Source: Synechococcus sp. PCC 7502 (lineage in GTDB: Bacteria > Cyanobacteriota > Cyanobacteriia > Pseudanabaenales > Pseudanabaenaceae). Taken from it: DNA of 64,000 nt. The first letter of the stretch is position 1. Each line of letters starts with the position of its first letter. Where the stretch lies: NCBI RefSeq assembly GCF_000317085.1, contig NC_019702.1, positions 124,001 through 188,000 on the forward strand, given 5' to 3'. Positions 9,690 to 19,971 of the stretch are shown here, one piece after another. A program made the translations under genes and the position numbers. The notes beneath the pieces are model-generated. The model was not told the origin of the DNA. It saw only the letters and a program-made list of their open reading frames with translations, and ran no database searches.

Positions 9690-10598
9690 ATGGTAGCGAC
9701 TCCCAATTTAATGACGGGTTTGGTAAATGGATTGCTGTCGATTAAGCCTCTAGCAAGTTTTGCCAAACAAAAAGCTCGACAAATGATGATTGATCGTGCT
9801 GCTTTAATTGGGTTTTCTTGGCAGGATATGGTGAATAATCTGCGATCGCAAGACCTAGAAGCTAAGCGCACAAAATTAGAAAACCCTCGCCTAGAATATC
9901 CCGACTATTACATTCGTCCCTTCCATGCCTATAGTGACGGGAACTTGGGCTGGGATGCCGCCAGCGAAGTAGAAGTAGCTGCCTATGCTGTGCATTCACG
10001 GGTGTGGGGTGCTACTAATCCTAAAGGTGATGCCCTTTTAAGGCAAAGCTATCACGATCTAGTTAAAGAAAGAGTTCAAGCTCCTAAGGATATTCTGGAT
10101 TTAGGTTGCAGTGTGGGCATGAGTACCTTGGCACTGGCGGCAATTTATCCCGATGCCAAAATTACGGGTTTAGATTTATCTCCTTACTTTTTAGCGATCG
10201 CCGATCATAATATTAGCCATAGCAATAAATCTGAGAATATTAACTTAGTTCACGCTGCGGCTGAATCTACAGGGCTGGCAGATCACTCCTTTGATTTGAT
10301 CTCAATTTTCTTGGTGTGTCATGAACTTCCCCAAGGGGCAACCTTAAATATCTTAAAAGAGGCGAAAAGATTACTGCGTCCCCAAGGACATCTGGCGATT
10401 ATGGATATGAATCCGCAATCAGAAATTTATGCCAAAATGCCACCCTATATATTAACTTTGTTAAAAAGTACCGAGCCTTACTTGGATCAATACTTCAGCC
10501 TAGACTTAGAAAGTGCGATCGCTTCCTGCGGGTTTAAGCATATTACAATCACAGCAAATAGCCCCCGTCATCGTACAGTTATGGCTGAGGCAGATTAA
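9690..10598 (+). CDS. class I SAM-dependent methyltransferase
   Basis: This is a 302-residue cytoplasmic protein. A methyltransferase core starts near residue 135 with motif I ILDLGCSVGMSTLALA, followed by the acidic ITGLDLSPYF (motif II) and the DLISIFLVCHELP segment. The roughly 130-residue N-terminal extension contains RLEYPDYYIRPFHAYSDGNLGWDAASE, a conserved-looking stretch seen in cyanobacterial and plastid methyltransferases of unknown target. The substrate is unknown. It stands 19 bases before the penicillin-binding protein gene, so the two may be cotranscribed. Confidence 0.8.
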   Translation: MVATPNLMTGLVNGLLSIKPLASFAKQKARQMMIDRAALIGFSWQDMVNNLRSQDLEAKRTKLENPRLEYPDYYIRPFHAYSDGNLGWDAASEVEVAAYAVHSRVWGATNPKGDALLRQSYHDLVKERVQAPKDILDLGCSVGMSTLALAAIYPDAKITGLDLSPYFLAIADHNISHSNKSENINLVHAAAESTGLADHSFDLISIFLVCHELPQGATLNILKEAKRLLRPQGHLAIMDMNPQSEIYAKMPPYILTLLKSTEPYLDQYFSLDLESAIASCGFKHITITANSPRHRTVMAEAD

Positions 10599-10617
10599 TT
10601 AAAGCCCAAGCGTAACC

Positions 10618-12417
10618 ATGAAAACCACTGCCGTTAGAACGACAAAACGCAAGACCCAAATACCTGAAGCTCGACCCCAGAGCTTTATGCGGTTAGTTCT
10701 GGTCTGGGTATTTTTAGTTGTGGTAGCGATCGCTCTAATTATTCGGTTCAGCTATTTACAGATCGCCACAAGCCAAGACCTGCAGAGAAAAGCTGCGCTT
10801 CAGCAAGATCGAACCCTAACGCCATTTCTACCACGCCGCCCAATTATTGATCGTCATGGGGCATTTTTGGCTATAGATAAGCCTATTTATGATTTACGAG
10901 CCCATCCCTATCTCTATAAACAATTTGCCCCCAAGGATATTGCTGCCCAGTTAGCTCCAATTTTGAGTGAAGATCCCCAAAAATTAGAGAGCTTACTAGC
11001 CTTAGATGCCACCACGGTCACAATTAAAAAGTGGCTATCTGAATCTATTGCTAATCAGGTTCGTAACATTAGCATTGAGGGAATTAGAGTAGATGGACTG
11101 GAACTAGAAGAGAAAAATCAACGTTTTTATCCCCAACAAAATCTAGCAGCCGAAGTTATTGGCTATGTCAATGGGGAACAAAAAGGACAGGTAGGAGTAG
11201 AACTAACCCAAGAGAAGCATCTACTGCTCCAAACCGATAAAACCATAGATGTCCGTCAGGATGGTAGAGGTAGGCTCATTCCCGCCGATGTGCCAGAAAA
11301 AATAATTCGCAGTGATCGCTCTAAATTACAACTCACGATTGATGAAAATCTACAACGCATAGCTCGACAGGCACTCCAAGCCACAATCCAAAAATATCAT
11401 GCCAAGCGGGGAACGGTAATGGTAATGGATGTCAACAATGGCGAACTACCTGTGTTGGTTACGGAACCCAACTTTGATCCAAACCAGTTTTATAACTACA
11501 GCAAAACCCCTGATGTCCTCAGAAATTGGGCTGTTTCCGATCTTTACGAACCAGGCTCCACCTTTAAGCCTTTAAATGTAGCGATCGCTTTACAAGTGGG
11601 AGCAATTCAACCCGATCAAGTATTTTATGATGAAGGCTCTCTCACCATTGGCGGTTGGCAAGTGGCAAATTTTAACTATGAAACTAATGGTGGTGGTGGG
11701 GCTTTAACGATCAGTCAAATTCTCCAACGCTCTAGTAATGTGGGCATGGTACATATTATTCAACAAATGCGCCCTGCGGTTTACTATAAATGGCTTCAGG
11801 CGATCGGCTTAGGTGATAAATCGGGAATTGACCTATATCCTGAAGAAGCTAGCACCCTTAAATCTAAGGACATTTTCTTAGAACAGGTAATTGAACCTGC
11901 CACCGCCGCCTTTGGACAGGGACTATCGCTCACCCCAATTCAAATGCTGCAGCTACAGGGAATCTTAGCTAGTGGTGGCAAAAGGCTTACTCCCCATGTG
12001 GTTAGAGGTTTAGTTGATGAAAATGGTAAGTTACAAACTATTGATAACTTTAAACCACCCACCCAAATATTTACCCCTGCCGTTACCAAACAAGTGGTGG
12101 ATATGATGACTTCAGTAGTCCAAGAAGGTACAGGTAAGCCCGCCCGTATCCCTGGCTATCGCTTAGGGGGTAAAACTGGAACTGCACAAAAATCTGTCAA
12201 TGGTACCTACGTCCGTGCTAAAATCACCAGCTTTGTGGGCATTTTTCCTGCTGAACAGCCTAAATATGTGATTCTAGCGGTTGTGGATGAACCCGTAGGC
12301 GCAGATGCCTTTGGTTCTACTGTGGCAGCACCCGTGGTTAAATCGGTAATTGAGGGCTTAATTGTCGCTGATAATATTCTGCCGACCCATCCTGAGGAAC
12401 TGATCAAAGCTAAGTAA
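10618..12417 (+). CDS. ftsI: class B penicillin-binding protein FtsI (PBP2/PBP3-like transpeptidase)
   Basis: This 599-residue septal peptidoglycan transpeptidase is anchored by one N-terminal membrane helix (about 24-43). The pedimization domain follows (RPIIDRHGAFLAID near residue 75). The penicillin-binding domain has the three catalytic motifs: STFK with Ser314, SSN at 372-374, and KTGT at 519-522. Its length is normal for FtsI. It acts in the periplasm during division with FtsW, which is not encoded here. There are 19 bases to the upstream methyltransferase gene. It is convergent with thiL. Confidence 0.92.
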   Translation: MKTTAVRTTKRKTQIPEARPQSFMRLVLVWVFLVVVAIALIIRFSYLQIATSQDLQRKAALQQDRTLTPFLPRRPIIDRHGAFLAIDKPIYDLRAHPYLYKQFAPKDIAAQLAPILSEDPQKLESLLALDATTVTIKKWLSESIANQVRNISIEGIRVDGLELEEKNQRFYPQQNLAAEVIGYVNGEQKGQVGVELTQEKHLLLQTDKTIDVRQDGRGRLIPADVPEKIIRSDRSKLQLTIDENLQRIARQALQATIQKYHAKRGTVMVMDVNNGELPVLVTEPNFDPNQFYNYSKTPDVLRNWAVSDLYEPGSTFKPLNVAIALQVGAIQPDQVFYDEGSLTIGGWQVANFNYETNGGGGALTISQILQRSSNVGMVHIIQQMRPAVYYKWLQAIGLGDKSGIDLYPEEASTLKSKDIFLEQVIEPATAAFGQGLSLTPIQMLQLQGILASGGKRLTPHVVRGLVDENGKLQTIDNFKPPTQIFTPAVTKQVVDMMTSVVQEGTGKPARIPGYRLGGKTGTAQKSVNGTYVRAKITSFVGIFPAEQPKYVILAVVDEPVGADAFGSTVAAPVVKSVIEGLIVADNILPTHPEELIKAK

Positions 12418-12473
12418 TTAGAAAAGTTTTAGCTAATTAAAAATTTTGATTAACCTAGTCAACTAGAAATCAA

Positions 12474-13421
12474 CTAGAAATGTTGGAATGATTTACTTAA
12501 ATTGATCCTTTGGGAGTTCTCTTGAGTCTGATCTTTAAGAATAATCTGCCCAATAATTTTAGCTGTGGGTATGGATTTGACCAATTTTTCAGCATGATCT
12601 GGAGCCAAACATAAAACCAACTCAAAATCTTCCCCTCCATATAACACCCAATCGATTGCTGCTACGCCTACTTGATCGGCTACAAGCTTAACCTCCTCAG
12701 GTATGGGGACTTGCATAATTTCGGCATTAACTCCACTGGCATCACAAATCTGGGCGATCGCATCTGCTAACCCGTCACTACTATCCATACCACTAACCCG
12801 ATAACTTAACGGCAGAATATCTAAACGGGGCTGGGGTCTTTGGTGTGCCTGATGTAACTTGGCGATCGCATCTATGGATAAATTTTGCGCTAATTCGGGA
12901 TTAACTAAAATCTCCAGTCCCGCTCTAGATAAACCATGTTCGCCGGTAATTAAGATTAAATCTCCAACCTGGGCTGTATGTCGGTAGATAATTTGATCGG
13001 ACTTTACCTGTCCAAAGGCAGTAACCGCAAGGGTCTTGACTAGTGATCGCACCGTATCCCCCCCCACTAGTTCCGTATTATATGCTTTCAAACAAGCGGT
13101 GAAGCCGCGATAAACGCCTAAAATCCAATTAATATCAGCATCAGCAGGTAAACCCAAGGCTAAAGTCACGCCCCAAGGACTTGCTCCCATGGCTGCTAGA
13201 TCAGATAAATTTGCCGCCGCCGCCCGCCATCCCGTATCTTCAGGTGCTGTAGTTTGAGGACTAAAATGGATACCATCAATCAAAATATCAGTGGTAACCA
13301 CCATCTCGTAGCCTTGAGCTAATTCACCCATGACCGCACCATCATCACCCATGCGATCACTACAAAAAGGCTTGAGAAGTTTTAGTAACCCTTGTTCACC
13401 AATTTCTCGCAGGGACGGCAT
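12474..13421 (-). CDS. thiL: thiamine-monophosphate kinase ThiL
   Basis: This 315-residue cytoplasmic kinase makes thiamine diphosphate from thiamine monophosphate and ATP. Typical motifs are DDGAVM near the N-terminus, TTDILIDGIHF, the AAANLSDLAAMGA helix, ELVGGDT, GMDSSDGLADA and YGGEDFELVL. It follows hemA by 18 bases on the same strand, so the pair probably forms a small cofactor-biosynthesis transcription unit. Length is within the family range. Confidence 0.94.
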   Translation of the reverse strand: MPSLREIGEQGLLKLLKPFCSDRMGDDGAVMGELAQGYEMVVTTDILIDGIHFSPQTTAPEDTGWRAAAANLSDLAAMGASPWGVTLALGLPADADINWILGVYRGFTACLKAYNTELVGGDTVRSLVKTLAVTAFGQVKSDQIIYRHTAQVGDLILITGEHGLSRAGLEILVNPELAQNLSIDAIAKLHQAHQRPQPRLDILPLSYRVSGMDSSDGLADAIAQICDASGVNAEIMQVPIPEEVKLVADQVGVAAIDWVLYGGEDFELVLCLAPDHAEKLVKSIPTAKIIGQIILKDQTQENSQRINLSKSFQHF

Positions 13422-13439
13422 TATCGGTTAAGTAGTTTT

Positions 13440-14735
13440 TTAAATAGTTTGCTTATTACCAGATTCCAGATCAAATAACATTTGCAAGGTTTGCATTGCC
13501 CGTTTTCGAGCCTCTATATCCTGTTGCGCCCGTAATTGCACCATTGGATCATGGAGGATTTTATTAATTATGCCCCTTGTTAAGTTTTCAATTACATCTT
13601 GGTGTTTTTCGGCAAACTCACTACCCAAACGAGATAAAGCTTTTTCTAGCTCCTGTTCCCGAATTACTTCCATTTTTTGGCGTAGTTTATTAATAGTTGG
13701 TACGGTATCTAGCGATCGCCACCAAGCATCAAACTCTAAAAAGGATTCCTCTAAAAGTACCTCAGCCTGTAATGCCATTTGGCGACGACTTTCTTGATTT
13801 TCGGCAACCACAGCCTGTAAATCATCAACATTAAATGCTTTGACATTGGGCAGATCATTAACATCACTATGTACATTTCGAGGCACAGCAATATCGATTA
13901 ACATTAAGCCCGGATGATTAGCGATAAATGGCTCTAAATCCTGCCGAGAAAGTAAAACTTCCGTAGAAGCTGTACTTGTAAATGCTAAATCTGAAACCTC
14001 AATACAGTTACATAAATGCTCAAATCCGTGAATTTGAAAGTCCACACCCTCAGTTTGAAATTCTTGAACTAATTCCTGCGCTCTTTGGGCAGATCGATTG
14101 ACAATGGCGATTTTGTTGGCACCCTTAGAGACTAAATGCTTAACCAACAGCCGCGACATTTTACCCGCACCTAAAATTGTGATCCTTTGATTAGCTAGTC
14201 TATCCAACTTCATTTGTGCTAATTCTACGGCAGCAGAGCTAATTGACACTGCGCCTGTACCAATATCAGTTTTGGTGCGAACGTCCTTACCTGCAGCCAA
14301 CGCCTGCTTAAATAATTGATTAAGAATACGTCCAGAGCCACCATGCTGTTGTGCTAAACGGTGGGTATGTTTCACTTGAGCGAGAATCTGCCCTTCCCCT
14401 AAAACTAAACTATCTAAACCTGCTGCCACTCGTAGTAGGTGCATAACCGCATCTTGACGCAGCAAAACGAATAGGTGACGACGTAAAAACTGTAAAGGTA
14501 ATTGACTAAATTCTGATAAAAATTGGGTGATCTCCCTAATTCCACTTTCTGTCCCTTTAGTCACTATATATAGTTCAAGGCGGTTGCAGGTACTGAGAAT
14601 AGCACATTCTTCAATACTTGGTAGGCTATTTAACTGAGCGATTGCTGACTCAACCCTTGTTTCTGGAATACTCAGTTTTTCCCGAACTTCGACAGTCGCC
14701 GTTTTGTGACTTAAGCCCACAACAGCAATATTCAT
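13440..14735 (-). CDS. hemA: glutamyl-tRNA reductase
   Basis: This 431-residue enzyme makes the committed step of tetrapyrrole synthesis, reducing glutamyl-tRNA to glutamate-1-semialdehyde with NADPH. The catalytic cysteine is Cys50 in [10 protein letters not shown]. The motif [13 protein letters not shown], the NADPH-binding [13 protein letters not shown] and the C-terminal dimerisation helices are all present. In a cyanobacterium it feeds both chlorophyll and phycobilin synthesis. The upstream region (14736 to about 15010) is AT-rich, contains one HIP1 octamer, and otherwise shows nothing I can name. Confidence 0.96.
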   Translation of the reverse strand: MNIAVVGLSHKTATVEVREKLSIPETRVESAIAQLNSLPSIEECAILSTCNRLELYIVTKGTESGIREITQFLSEFSQLPLQFLRRHLFVLLRQDAVMHLLRVAAGLDSLVLGEGQILAQVKHTHRLAQQHGGSGRILNQLFKQALAAGKDVRTKTDIGTGAVSISSAAVELAQMKLDRLANQRITILGAGKMSRLLVKHLVSKGANKIAIVNRSAQRAQELVQEFQTEGVDFQIHGFEHLCNCIEVSDLAFTSTASTEVLLSRQDLEPFIANHPGLMLIDIAVPRNVHSDVNDLPNVKAFNVDDLQAVVAENQESRRQMALQAEVLLEESFLEFDAWWRSLDTVPTINKLRQKMEVIREQELEKALSRLGSEFAEKHQDVIENLTRGIINKILHDPMVQLRAQQDIEARKRAMQTLQMLFDLESGNKQTI

Positions 14736-15014
14736 AAGGTTTTTTATGTAAATAGTTTTTATTTTATATAGGAATCGTAGTTGATTCTGGCAAAGGGTTG
14801 TTAACTTTCAAATAAACTTTACAGAGAATTTACAAATTTAGATATTTACCTTGGATCACTAGAGATTATAAACACCTCCTAAGTATAAAGGGTAATATTC
14901 TACAAAAATTTTAGGCGATCGCATTTTCTCTGCTACTTAGCATGCCATATTTAATCAATACTGAATTCTGTGGCTGAGTTTAATTTGGAGCTTTTTGAGA
15001 GAGTCAAGTAAAAT

Positions 15015-15342
15015 ATGTAAACTCTGAAAGTTAAGCATGCTTCAAACTCAATAGCAAAACGATTGAGGGCAGGTTTCCAATCCTTGATTGACGTCATCGA
15101 CTTCTTGAAGGTGTTTCGTATCGCTAAATAAACCAACTTGATCATCTGCTTCATCGGCGGGAAAAATCTATTGAGATTTAATCATCTTGCATCAAGTGCT
15201 ATTCATGGATTCAATAGCATTGGCGGTGTAAATCGCCTTATGAATTTCTGGGGAGAAAGCAAAGAAGGGAATAATATGTTGCTAATGCGCTCCCCAAGAC
15301 TTGCTAATCGAGAGATAATGCTTATCCCACTTTTTGGGCTGT
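15015..15342 (-). pseudogene. degenerate IS256-family (mutator) transposase, C-terminal part
   Basis: Read on the minus strand from 15342, the frame contains KWDKHYLSISKSW, then FFAFSPEIHKAIYTANAIES, interrupted by in-frame stops. After a frameshift it continues LVYLAIRNTFKKSM...DWKPALNRFAIEFE. The blocks KAIYTxNAIES and (L/V)YLAxRN...W..ALNRFAIxFE are characteristic of the C-terminus of IS256-type transposases. At least three stops or shifts make it non-functional. Its upstream end is cut exactly where the ISKra4-like fragment begins, so one element was probably interrupted by the other. Boundaries are approximate. Confidence 0.7.
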
Positions 15343-15349
15343 CAATTTT

Positions 15350-15628
15350 GTGACTTATTTACACAATTATCATCGTATTCCTAAATATGGGTATTTACAG
15401 AAACAAGGTATCCCCATCGGTTCAGGCGCAGTGGAATCAACGATTAAGCAGATTGGTCATCGGGGCAAGATCTCTGTTACTCAGTGGAATCAAAATAATG
15501 CCGTTCAAGTTTTGAAACATCGCTGGGCTTATCTCAATAGCTATTTTTATTTTACTCAGTATATAACTGCGATGCTCCAAATCATAATTAATAGCAATTG
15601 TGATTGCAAAGATTTCTTCGCTTTTTAA
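15350..15628 (+). pseudogene. ISKra4-like transposase remnant, C-terminal fragment
   Basis: About 92 codons remain of a transposase C-terminus. The block QGIPIGSGAVEST...KQI, followed by QWNQNNAVQVLKHRWAYLN, is typical of the cyanobacterial ISKra4-like transposases I recall. The catalytic N-terminal part is missing: the sequence upstream is the oppositely oriented IS256-like remnant. No terminal inverted repeats could be identified. Family assignment by memory is moderately secure; that it is a transposase fragment is more secure. Confidence 0.62.
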
Positions 15629-15857
15629 TCAACCCATTCAACTCACATTTAAATCAACCATCAAGATATAAAACTAGTGTTCATCAATAGATTATTTCAA
15701 TCGTTAGGTAAATTACTATAATCAGTATCAAAAATGATGTAGGCTCGTTAAATACTTTATTTACGAAGATTAAGAACCTATTTGACCCAAGTTGCTAGTT
15801 TTAAAGATAAAGAAATACTGATACAAAATTAAAAACTAGATTTATAGCAGTAAATAA

Positions 15858-16040
15858 ATGAATGGCAAAATTATAGCCATATATTACTTGCTAAGGTCAC
15901 TACATCACTACAGTAATCCGCAACAAAAAATGAGCGGTGTAGAAGTAATGACTACAGCAATCATCGCAGGAATATATTTTGGTGGAAACATAGAGAAAGC
16001 CAGAGAATTATTAGGTGCCCCGAATTTAGTTATGGGTTAA
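15858..16040 (+). pseudogene. IS982-like transposase remnant, N-terminal fragment
   Basis: This 60-codon frame includes QQKMSGVEVMTTAIIAGIYF followed by GGNIEKAREL. That matches the conserved N-terminal block of IS982-family transposases (SEVxTxxLxAxxFFxGNxEKAR). The frame then stops after GAPNLVMG, and the DDE catalytic domain is absent. The following bases are occupied by the 3' end of the oppositely oriented 170-residue gene. A real ATG start is kept, but the product cannot be an active transposase. Confidence 0.6.
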
Positions 16041-16041
16041 A

Positions 16042-16554
16042 TTATGGATTAACTGGAGGTTTAGACATTGGCGGTTTCCCCACAGGCTGAAGGTTTTGGG
16101 TGCGGACGGATTTAAATACATCCTGCATAAACCTAAAACCAAAGAAAGCAGGAACTGCCATAATTAGGATCAGAAAAATTGTACTAATAAAGTTTGAAAG
16201 TTCCATCCAGTTAGTATAGTAGGTACGGTAAGGATCTATTTTAGCTTCATGGTCGGTTGCCCTATACTTGATTAATCGCCGAAACCTTAAACGGGTATCA
16301 TCTAATTTTTCCAAGAGAATCCATCCTGCCCTTAGCTCTTGCTCACAAACTAGTTTTAATAATTTGCGATTACGAAACCCATCATTACCCGTTCTCAGAA
16401 TTTTAAATTCCCAACCCCTATCATGTTCTTGGTAGTCATGGAGGTCTTCTTCTTGTTTCATACTGGAGTGAGGGGTGCTAACAATTCGATTTATTATTAT
16501 GACTAGCAGACTTACATCTAGGGTAAATATACTCAGAATAAGGGTTTCAAGCAT
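16042..16554 (-). CDS. hypothetical membrane protein
   Basis: This 170-residue protein has two hydrophobic segments, at about 1-25 and 120-142. A hydrophilic middle carries RKLLKLVCEQELRAGW and a basic RLRFRRLIKYRA stretch, and the tail is proline-rich. An internal Met32 would remove the first membrane segment and is an alternative start. I do not recognise the family; similar short cyanobacterial proteins are usually listed as hypothetical. It lies between two transposase remnants and may be an old resident gene that survived in the IS-rich stretch. Confidence 0.5.
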   Translation of the reverse strand: MLETLILSIFTLDVSLLVIIINRIVSTPHSSMKQEEDLHDYQEHDRGWEFKILRTGNDGFRNRKLLKLVCEQELRAGWILLEKLDDTRLRFRRLIKYRATDHEAKIDPYRTYYTNWMELSNFISTIFLILIMAVPAFFGFRFMQDVFKSVRTQNLQPVGKPPMSKPPVNP

Positions 16555-16715
16555 AAATAGCCCATAGTATCAAGTGCAGTATTGATCGAGTTGGAAATTG
16601 ATAATATGATTCTACACGTTAGAAACTGATCCGCTAGTCCTCAAAAAAAATTAACCCAAATAGGCATTGCTTAATAAAGTAGGCATTGGATATATTCATA
16701 ATGATCAAGGAAAAA

Positions 16716-17210
16716 TTAGAGAGGAATTTTAATTTTTGCGCTTGGGGTAAAAAAGCAGTAACTATCACTAACCCAGAAATAGCGTGACCAACTTCTAATC
16801 ATTACCCACAAAACGGTAAAAGTTTCACTACTCCTATCGCCTATTGTCCAAGCTAAAATCCCTTCGCAAAAGTGGTTCACGGCTGTCCATACCCAAGCCT
16901 TATTTCCTTTGCTACCAACAAAGATCTGGAGTTCATCTAGTTCACCTACCTCTGGTATATTCTCAATTTCCTCAGTCTCACGTATTTTTGCTCCCCCAGC
17001 CAATTACGGCATTCATTGTGGCTAACTCCCGTACAACACTTAATTGCTCTGAAGCCCATACCATTACATTTGCCTTCTATCCTTAGAATATGCTCGTTCA
17101 CTATAGAATTCAATAAATTGACGCTTACATTGCTTAGATTGGTAGCATTGTTTCTCGTATAGATGTCCATTTATTACTACATTTTTTCCGTTGCAGTTTG
17201 GGTATTGCAT
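16716..17210 (-). pseudogene. degenerate IS1-family transposase
   Basis: Three frames joined by shifts rebuild an IS1-type transposase on the minus strand. From ATG at 17210 the InsA zinc-finger part reads MQYPNCNGKNVVINGH...CYQSKQCKRQFIEFY. The next frame gives GKCNGMGFRAIKCCTGVSHN (the HTH block). The third frame gives VPEVGELDEL-like IPEVGELDELQIFVGSK and AWVWTAVNHFCEGILAW, ending early. One zinc-binding cysteine and several other positions are altered. Two frameshifts and an in-frame stop mean it is inactive. Confidence 0.75.
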
Positions 17211-17300
17211 TTTCTTAGTAAAGACATGGGGTCATTGATGAGCGAGGCTTTGAACAAAGTTTTTTAACAATAGGCGATCGCCTAGTTCTATAATCTGAAT

Positions 17301-19271
17301 CTATCCCCCTACATGAATTCCTGGACGCTGTTTAGGGTCTTTTTCCACAGTTCGTAATACCTCACGGGTTACGATCGCAATATCCCCTTCACCAAATAAA
17401 ATAAAGCGCATTAAATACTGAATTGGATTACCTTCCGCCCAGCCAAAATAAGCATGGGGTAATTTATGGGTTCTTTCTCTGATCTCTAGCAAAATCGCAG
17501 CGATTGTATTTGGAACAGCGGCACCCTGCGATCGCAAAATTCGATGGTTCCCGACCTGATACCCTTGGATGTTAATCGTACCAGCAAATTCAGAGGGATC
17601 AGAAACCTTAATCTCAAGAAAAATTACAGGATCATCCGCAGGTAAATGATGTTCTTGGCGAGTATCTTGCTCTTTTTGACTATATTCCTGATCATCACCA
17701 CGATTAGGTCTATGGGCAATAATTCTGACGGTGCGATCGGGATTGGTATCAATAAAACTTTGCGCTTGTTGATCAAATTCCACCGTATTTGCCCGTAATT
17801 CCGTAGAACGCCAGACCCGTGACACCAAAGATGTAATCACAATCCCAGCGATAAATGTAGCTGCAATCTTGATCCCTTCAGGTCTTTCAATGATATTAGT
17901 GATCGTGGTGTAGATAAAAACTAGAGTAATTATGCCAAAAGTAACAACTTCCTTACGTTTATGCAGCTTATGGGATGCCAAGGTTACAGCAAATGCCGCC
18001 GAACTCATTAATACTAATACGCCTGTGGCATAGGCACCACCTTGAGCCTCAACATTTGCCTGAAAGATCAAGGTAACAATAAAAGCGATCGCCGTGTAAA
18101 CCAAAACCAAAGGACGCACCGCCAATGTCCAGTTAGGAGCCATGCCATAACGAGGTAAGTAGCGTGGCACAATATTTAGTAAGCCTGCCATGGCTGATGC
18201 CCCTGCAAACCACAGGATCGAGATCGTGCTTAGATCATAAACAGTGCCAAATATATCGCCAAAAAACTGGTGAGCAAGGAAGGCAAGCGCACGACCATTA
18301 GCTTTACCACCTGCCTGAAATTCTGCTACAGGAATTAAAAATGTGGTGACAATGCTACTGGTGAGCAGGAAAAAACTCATAATCCAAGCGGCACTGGTCA
18401 GCATTTTATGGGTGTTTTTAATCCGCCCTGATGGAACTGAGTCTGGATCTTCGCTATATCCCTTCACCAAAGGCATAACCGCCACACCTGTCTCAAATCC
18501 TGATAGTCCTAGTGCTAGTTTGGGAAATACTAAAACCGAAATCCCTAAAAGCATTAATGGACTTTGATGATTAATAAAAATTGCCTTTTCCCAGCTAGCG
18601 ATCGCCTCTGGATGAGTAAAAATCTGCTCTAATCCTACGCCTACGACAATTAAGTTTAAAAATAAATACACAGCCACTAAAATAACGGCAATGCCGATCG
18701 CTTCTCGAAAGCCCTTGAGAAAAACTGCACCCAGCAAAGCCACTAAAATTAAGCTAATTGGGACTACTTGCCCATGAAAAAAAGTTGGGACTAAAGGATT
18801 CTCAATAATGTGGGCAGTGGCATCAGCCGCAGAAAGGGTAATGGTAATAATAAAATCTGTCGCCACAAATCCCAGCAAACAAAGGACTAAAAGTTTTCCT
18901 TGCCACCAAGGTAAAAGGTGTTCTAGCATTGCCAAAGAGCCTTCCCCGTGAGGACTAGCAGTTGCTACCTTTCGATATATGGGTAGTGCGCCAAATAAAG
19001 TTAAAAATAGTAAGATCAACGTGGCGATCGGAGAAAGTGCGCCAGCTGCAAGAGCTGCAATTCCCGGTTGGTAGCCCAGGGTAGAGAAATAGTCGACCCC
19101 TGTTAAGCACATAACTTGCCACCATGGGTGCTTTTCCTGATGTTTATGGGGAGGCTCTTTATTACTTTCGGAATTAATTTCAGGTTTTTGACGATGAGTA
19201 CCTTCTAGCAACCAATGCTTCAGTCGTTGAACTAACTCAGATTCAGTTGAAGAAGAAACAGGTAAAGCCAT
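17301..19271 (-). CDS. APC-superfamily amino acid permease
   Basis: This 656-residue inner-membrane transporter opens with a hydrophilic N-terminus of about 50 residues. The APC signature begins at [23 protein letters not shown]. About a dozen membrane helices follow to roughly residue 485, and a soluble C-terminal domain of about 170 residues completes the protein. This architecture resembles large KUP-like or YcaM-like APC members that cyanobacterial annotations call amino acid transporters. The soluble tail may be regulatory. Substrate is not predictable. There is no close partner on the same strand, and its upstream side abuts the lplA 3'-end copy. Confidence 0.75.
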   Translation of the reverse strand: MALPVSSSTESELVQRLKHWLLEGTHRQKPEINSESNKEPPHKHQEKHPWWQVMCLTGVDYFSTLGYQPGIAALAAGALSPIATLILLFLTLFGALPIYRKVATASPHGEGSLAMLEHLLPWWQGKLLVLCLLGFVATDFIITITLSAADATAHIIENPLVPTFFHGQVVPISLILVALLGAVFLKGFREAIGIAVILVAVYLFLNLIVVGVGLEQIFTHPEAIASWEKAIFINHQSPLMLLGISVLVFPKLALGLSGFETGVAVMPLVKGYSEDPDSVPSGRIKNTHKMLTSAAWIMSFFLLTSSIVTTFLIPVAEFQAGGKANGRALAFLAHQFFGDIFGTVYDLSTISILWFAGASAMAGLLNIVPRYLPRYGMAPNWTLAVRPLVLVYTAIAFIVTLIFQANVEAQGGAYATGVLVLMSSAAFAVTLASHKLHKRKEVVTFGIITLVFIYTTITNIIERPEGIKIAATFIAGIVITSLVSRVWRSTELRANTVEFDQQAQSFIDTNPDRTVRIIAHRPNRGDDQEYSQKEQDTRQEHHLPADDPVIFLEIKVSDPSEFAGTINIQGYQVGNHRILRSQGAAVPNTIAAILLEIRERTHKLPHAYFGWAEGNPIQYLMRFILFGEGDIAIVTREVLRTVEKDPKQRPGIHVGG

Positions 19272-19393
19272 ACAGCAACTTTAATAAATAATAGTGATTA
19301 ATGGTGCTTACTTAGTCTAAGGCAAACCTTGATACCAGTTCCCAAGTTTAGAAATATAAAAGATTTATCTGCCAAATAAAACCTTAATAAAGA

Positions 19394-19544
19394 TTAGTAT
19401 TAAAGACTTTTTCTGCCGATCGCACCAGAGTTTCTATTAATTTTGCGACTAATTTTTCATAGCTTAATTTATCGTCCAATAATTCTTCTAAGCTAGTAAT
19501 TGGCTGATCTTCTATAAAAATTGCTTTTAACAATGGGCGATCGC
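19394..19544 (-). repeat. detached copy of the 3' end of the lipoate-ligase gene (direct repeat, left copy)
   Basis: These 151 bases match 23761-23911 with no gap and about eight mismatches by eye. Read on the minus strand they still encode an intact C-terminus (RPLLKAIFIEDQPITS ... ending NTNLY and a stop). No upstream part of the gene remains. The copy begins exactly at a HIP1 octamer (19537-19544), and the right copy reaches the same octamer. Together the copies bracket the PIN/HsdS/HsdM cassette. Confidence 0.9.
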
Positions 19545-19557
19545 GCAATATCAAGTA

Positions 19558-19971
19558 TCAATTTCTCATCAAAGGCTTATAACCCGCCTGTTCAAAGTGT
19601 TTGTCGTAGGCAAGAGCCTCAGAAATTCCCATATCCTCCATTATTTTGAAAGATACACAATCTGTGTAACTCCATGCTTTGTCTTTTCGTTGTTGATATA
19701 GTCTCAAGCCTTGTTCAAATTGCTCACTAGTTTGGGGAACAATACGGACATTGTGGTTAGAACGCAAGTTTTGAGTTAGCTCTATGGCTAAATCACGGAA
19801 ATACTCACCACGTTTAGAGAAGTCGTTTAAAACTTCGATGAGGACGGCTTCACTGGTGACGATGTAGGCGGGATGCAATGTTTTTGATAGCTGAACAGCT
19901 TTTTTATGCAAATTATCACTAGGGTTAAGTAGGGCAACCCAATAACCTGTATCGGCGAAAACGACTCTCAC
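19558..19971 (-). CDS. PIN-domain ribonuclease (VapC-like)
   Basis: This 137-residue PIN-domain protein carries acidic active-site residues at Asp7 (FADTGYW), Glu46 (LIEVLNDF), Asp104 (YTDCVSF) and Asp123 (AYDKHF), as in VapC toxins that cleave RNA. Its GTG start overlaps the hsdS stop by one base (TAGTG), so it is translationally coupled as the last gene of the restriction-modification operon. No antitoxin-sized frame is adjacent. It may be a VapC whose antitoxin lies elsewhere, or an accessory nuclease of the cassette. Confidence 0.78.
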   Translation of the reverse strand: MRVVFADTGYWVALLNPSDNLHKKAVQLSKTLHPAYIVTSEAVLIEVLNDFSKRGEYFRDLAIELTQNLRSNHNVRIVPQTSEQFEQGLRLYQQRKDKAWSYTDCVSFKIMEDMGISEALAYDKHFEQAGYKPLMRN

